A model generated the notes under the pieces. The model was not told the DNA's origin, made no database searches, and saw only the letters and a program-made list of their open reading frames with translations. Position numbers and translations under genes: made by a program. A stretch of DNA of 64,000 bases from an uncultured Desulfovibrionaceae bacterium (GTDB lineage Bacteria; Desulfobacterota; Desulfovibrionia; Desulfovibrionales; Desulfovibrionaceae): NCBI GenBank assembly GCA_944325195.1, contig CALUZB010000003.1, forward strand, positions 60,445 to 124,444. The letters are read 5' to 3'. Shown here piece after piece: positions 62,570 through 64,000 of this stretch; positions within the stretch are counted from its first letter, which is position 1; each line of letters begins with the position of its first letter.

Positions 62570-63838
62570 TTAGGCGTTAGGCGGTGTTCCTTCAGCGTTT
62601 GCTACGATAACGTCAATCTGAACCAAAGCATCTTTAGGCAAAGCGGATACGCCAACAATTCTTCTGGCCGGGGTACCTTCCGGGAAGAATTTTGCATAAG
62701 CTTCATCCACTGCGGCGATATCTGCAATATTCTTAAGGAAGATATTCACCTTAACCACATCGTCCATAACATGATTGATGCTTTCAATAATTGCCTTGAT
62801 GTTCTTCAGGCATTGTTCAGCCTGCTCTTTTACGCCGCCTGCCACCAGGTTTCCGGTTTTGGGGTCAATGGGCAATTGAGCCGAAATGTTATTATAGTGC
62901 GAGAAGGCTACAGTTTGGGTGGACAGACAGCACTTGGGCGCATTTTCCGTGTTCCTTGCCCAAATAACCAAACCGTGCCGGTCTTCAACAAGCTGGGGCG
63001 GGGTGCCGTCGCCATGCGATACCACTGCTTCAATCTGGACCAGAGCATCCATGGGCAGTGCGGAAGCTGCAATCACAGTCCTGGCCGGAACATAGGCAAC
63101 GGTTCTGGCAATGGCTGAATCCGGGAAGAATGTCTTGTAAACTTCGTTTACGGCTTCAATATCCGCAAGATTCTTAAGGAAGATATTGATTTTGACGATG
63201 TCATCAAACGGAACATCGATACTTTCCAGAATCGCCTTGATATTCTTCAAGCATTGTGCAGCCTGAGCTTTTACACAACCTTCCACCAATCTGCCGGACT
63301 TGGGATCGATGGGCAATTGAGCTGAAATATTGTTGTAGTGCGAAAATGCCACAAGCTGGTTGGACAGAGGGCTGATCGGCGCATTTATCGTGTTGTTTGT
63401 AAGTTTAATCAGGTCGCCGGATTGCGGTGCATTCGGGATTGTGCCTTCCCCGTTGGTAAGAAGCGCTTCAACCTGCACCAGAGCGTCCAGGGGCAAAGCG
63501 TCAACTGCTACGGTAGTCCGGGTGGGAACATAGGTGGGGAAGAACGTTTTGTAAACTTCATCCACAGCGTCAACATCTTTGATGTTCTTAACGAATACGG
63601 TAATTCTGACAATGTCGCTCATCACATGGCCGATGTGTTCCGCAATCGCCTGAATGTTTTTGAAGCACTGCTCAGCCTGTTCTTTTATGCCGCCTGCTAC
63701 CAGTTTTCCGGTTTTGGGATCGATGGGCAACTGAGCTGAAAAATTGTTGTAGTGCGAAAATGCTACAGTTTGAGAGGCCAGAGGGCATTTTGGTGCGTTT
63801 TCCGTGTTTCTTCCTAATACTGCGTTATAACCGCTCAC
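62570..63838 (-). CDS. Triple Rid (YjgF/YER057c) domain fusion protein
   Basis: 422 residues made of three Rid domains in one chain: about 1-135, 140-278 and 285-422. Each has the motif VAFSHYNN[IF]SAQLPIDPK, a KEQAEQC[LF]KNI-type helix, and the C-terminal Arg that RidA uses to bind its imine substrate (R107 in YVPTRT, R253 in YVPART, R392 in TPARR). Single-domain Rid proteins form trimers that deaminate reactive enamines and imines, so this chain could fold as a one-piece trimer. Domain 2 has a short inserted repeat (IART...PART). The start codon is GTG, with AGGGGAG 7 nt upstream; the leader is described separately. Confidence 0.88.
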   Translation of the reverse strand: MSGYNAVLGRNTENAPKCPLASQTVAFSHYNNFSAQLPIDPKTGKLVAGGIKEQAEQCFKNIQAIAEHIGHVMSDIVRITVFVKNIKDVDAVDEVYKTFFPTYVPTRTTVAVDALPLDALVQVEALLTNGEGTIPNAPQSGDLIKLTNNTINAPISPLSNQLVAFSHYNNISAQLPIDPKSGRLVEGCVKAQAAQCLKNIKAILESIDVPFDDIVKINIFLKNLADIEAVNEVYKTFFPDSAIARTVAYVPARTVIAASALPMDALVQIEAVVSHGDGTPPQLVEDRHGLVIWARNTENAPKCCLSTQTVAFSHYNNISAQLPIDPKTGNLVAGGVKEQAEQCLKNIKAIIESINHVMDDVVKVNIFLKNIADIAAVDEAYAKFFPEGTPARRIVGVSALPKDALVQIDVIVANAEGTPPNA

Positions 63839-63841
63839 GAT

Positions 63842-63942
63842 AGAACTCCCCTTTGATAAGGTTATTGAAAATAAAATTTGGCTATGTCACAACAAACAGT
63901 TGATAAATAGCCATTTTTATAGGGGAGTATCAGAACTCCCCT
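63842..63942 (-). promoter_or_regulatory. 5' leader with mutually exclusive pairing over the ribosome binding site
   Basis: The 11-nt sequence AGGGGAGTTCT occurs twice on the minus strand: at 63942-63932 and, containing the Shine-Dalgarno sequence, at 63852-63842. Between them lies ACTCCCCT (63928-63921), which can pair with either copy. Pairing with the first copy forms a 9-bp hairpin and leaves the second free; pairing with the second would mask the ribosome binding site. Confidence 0.55.
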
Positions 63943-63963
63943 ACAAACTGTTATTTGCAGTTA

Positions 63964-63992
63964 TCTATACTCATTTGGAATTTCGATATGAA
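63964..63992 (-). promoter_or_regulatory. Probable promoter of the triple-Rid gene
   Basis: Minus strand: TTCATA (63987-63992), 17 nt, TATAGA (63964-63969), with a start expected near 63957. This gives a leader of about 119 nt that includes the hairpin. Confidence 0.5.
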
Positions 63993-64000
63993 GTGTCTCA

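Overview
The window looks like chromosomal DNA of a Gram-negative, flagellated, anaerobic bacterium, most likely a member of the Desulfovibrionaceae or a close relative. The main pointers are a Desulfovibrio-type trimeric porin, a fused CobA-HemD protein, a free-standing AICAR transformylase instead of full PurH, the ATP synthase Fo genes in a separate atpZ-I-B-E cluster, a Rex redox repressor, Feo-type ferrous iron uptake, lipopolysaccharide genes (waaA, an O-antigen cluster) and fliOPQ. The family assignment is inferred from gene content; no rRNA is present.

Layout. 1-3.5 kb: end of a DUF4139 protein, then metN-metI-thiD. 3.5-6.1 kb: a restriction-modification island (cytosine-5 methyltransferase, HNH nuclease with two internal repeats, Vsr repair nuclease). 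6.1-13.6 kb: housekeeping metabolism (M18 aminopeptidase, purN, cobA-hemD, hemW, queH, AICAR transformylase). 13.7-18.9 kb: ATP synthase Fo genes, waaA, ddl and an HD protein. 19-22.5 kb: an iron region with two feo transcription units and three copies of a 17-bp Fur-box-like site, the third controlling a probable non-coding RNA. 22.5-29 kb: an mnmM-like methyltransferase, a probable sigma-54-dependent small RNA, an RluA-type pseudouridine synthase, RNase Y, 6S RNA, zapA, a zapB-like gene and glmU. 29-35 kb: a five-gene O-antigen or polysaccharide operon behind an unusual pair of palindromic repeats. 35-40 kb: porin, amidinotransferase, unknown secreted protein, tRNA-Pro. 40-46 kb: xth, fliQ-fliP-fliO, maf, pgpA and a DegT aminotransferase. 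46-55.5 kb: solute symporter, Tim44-like protein, HTH regulator, cheX, nhaD, tatD and a radical SAM protein. 55.5-64 kb: hinT-like, ihfA-like, a Fic/Doc-like protein with an altered catalytic motif, a diadenylate-cyclase-like protein, cobS, SAM hydroxide adenosyltransferase, rex, greA, and a protein made of three fused Rid (YjgF) domains with a leader that may mask its ribosome binding site.

Most interesting points: (1) a compact sigma-54 promoter, phased upstream repeats, C/U-rich RNA and terminator at 23510-23780, which together look like an undescribed enhancer-activated small RNA; (2) a Fur-box/promoter/terminator unit at 19025-19244 that looks like an iron-responsive small RNA next to feoAB; (3) the triple-Rid fusion at 62570-63838 and its mutually exclusive leader pairing. 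All functional statements rest on motif recognition by eye; no search or folding program was run.
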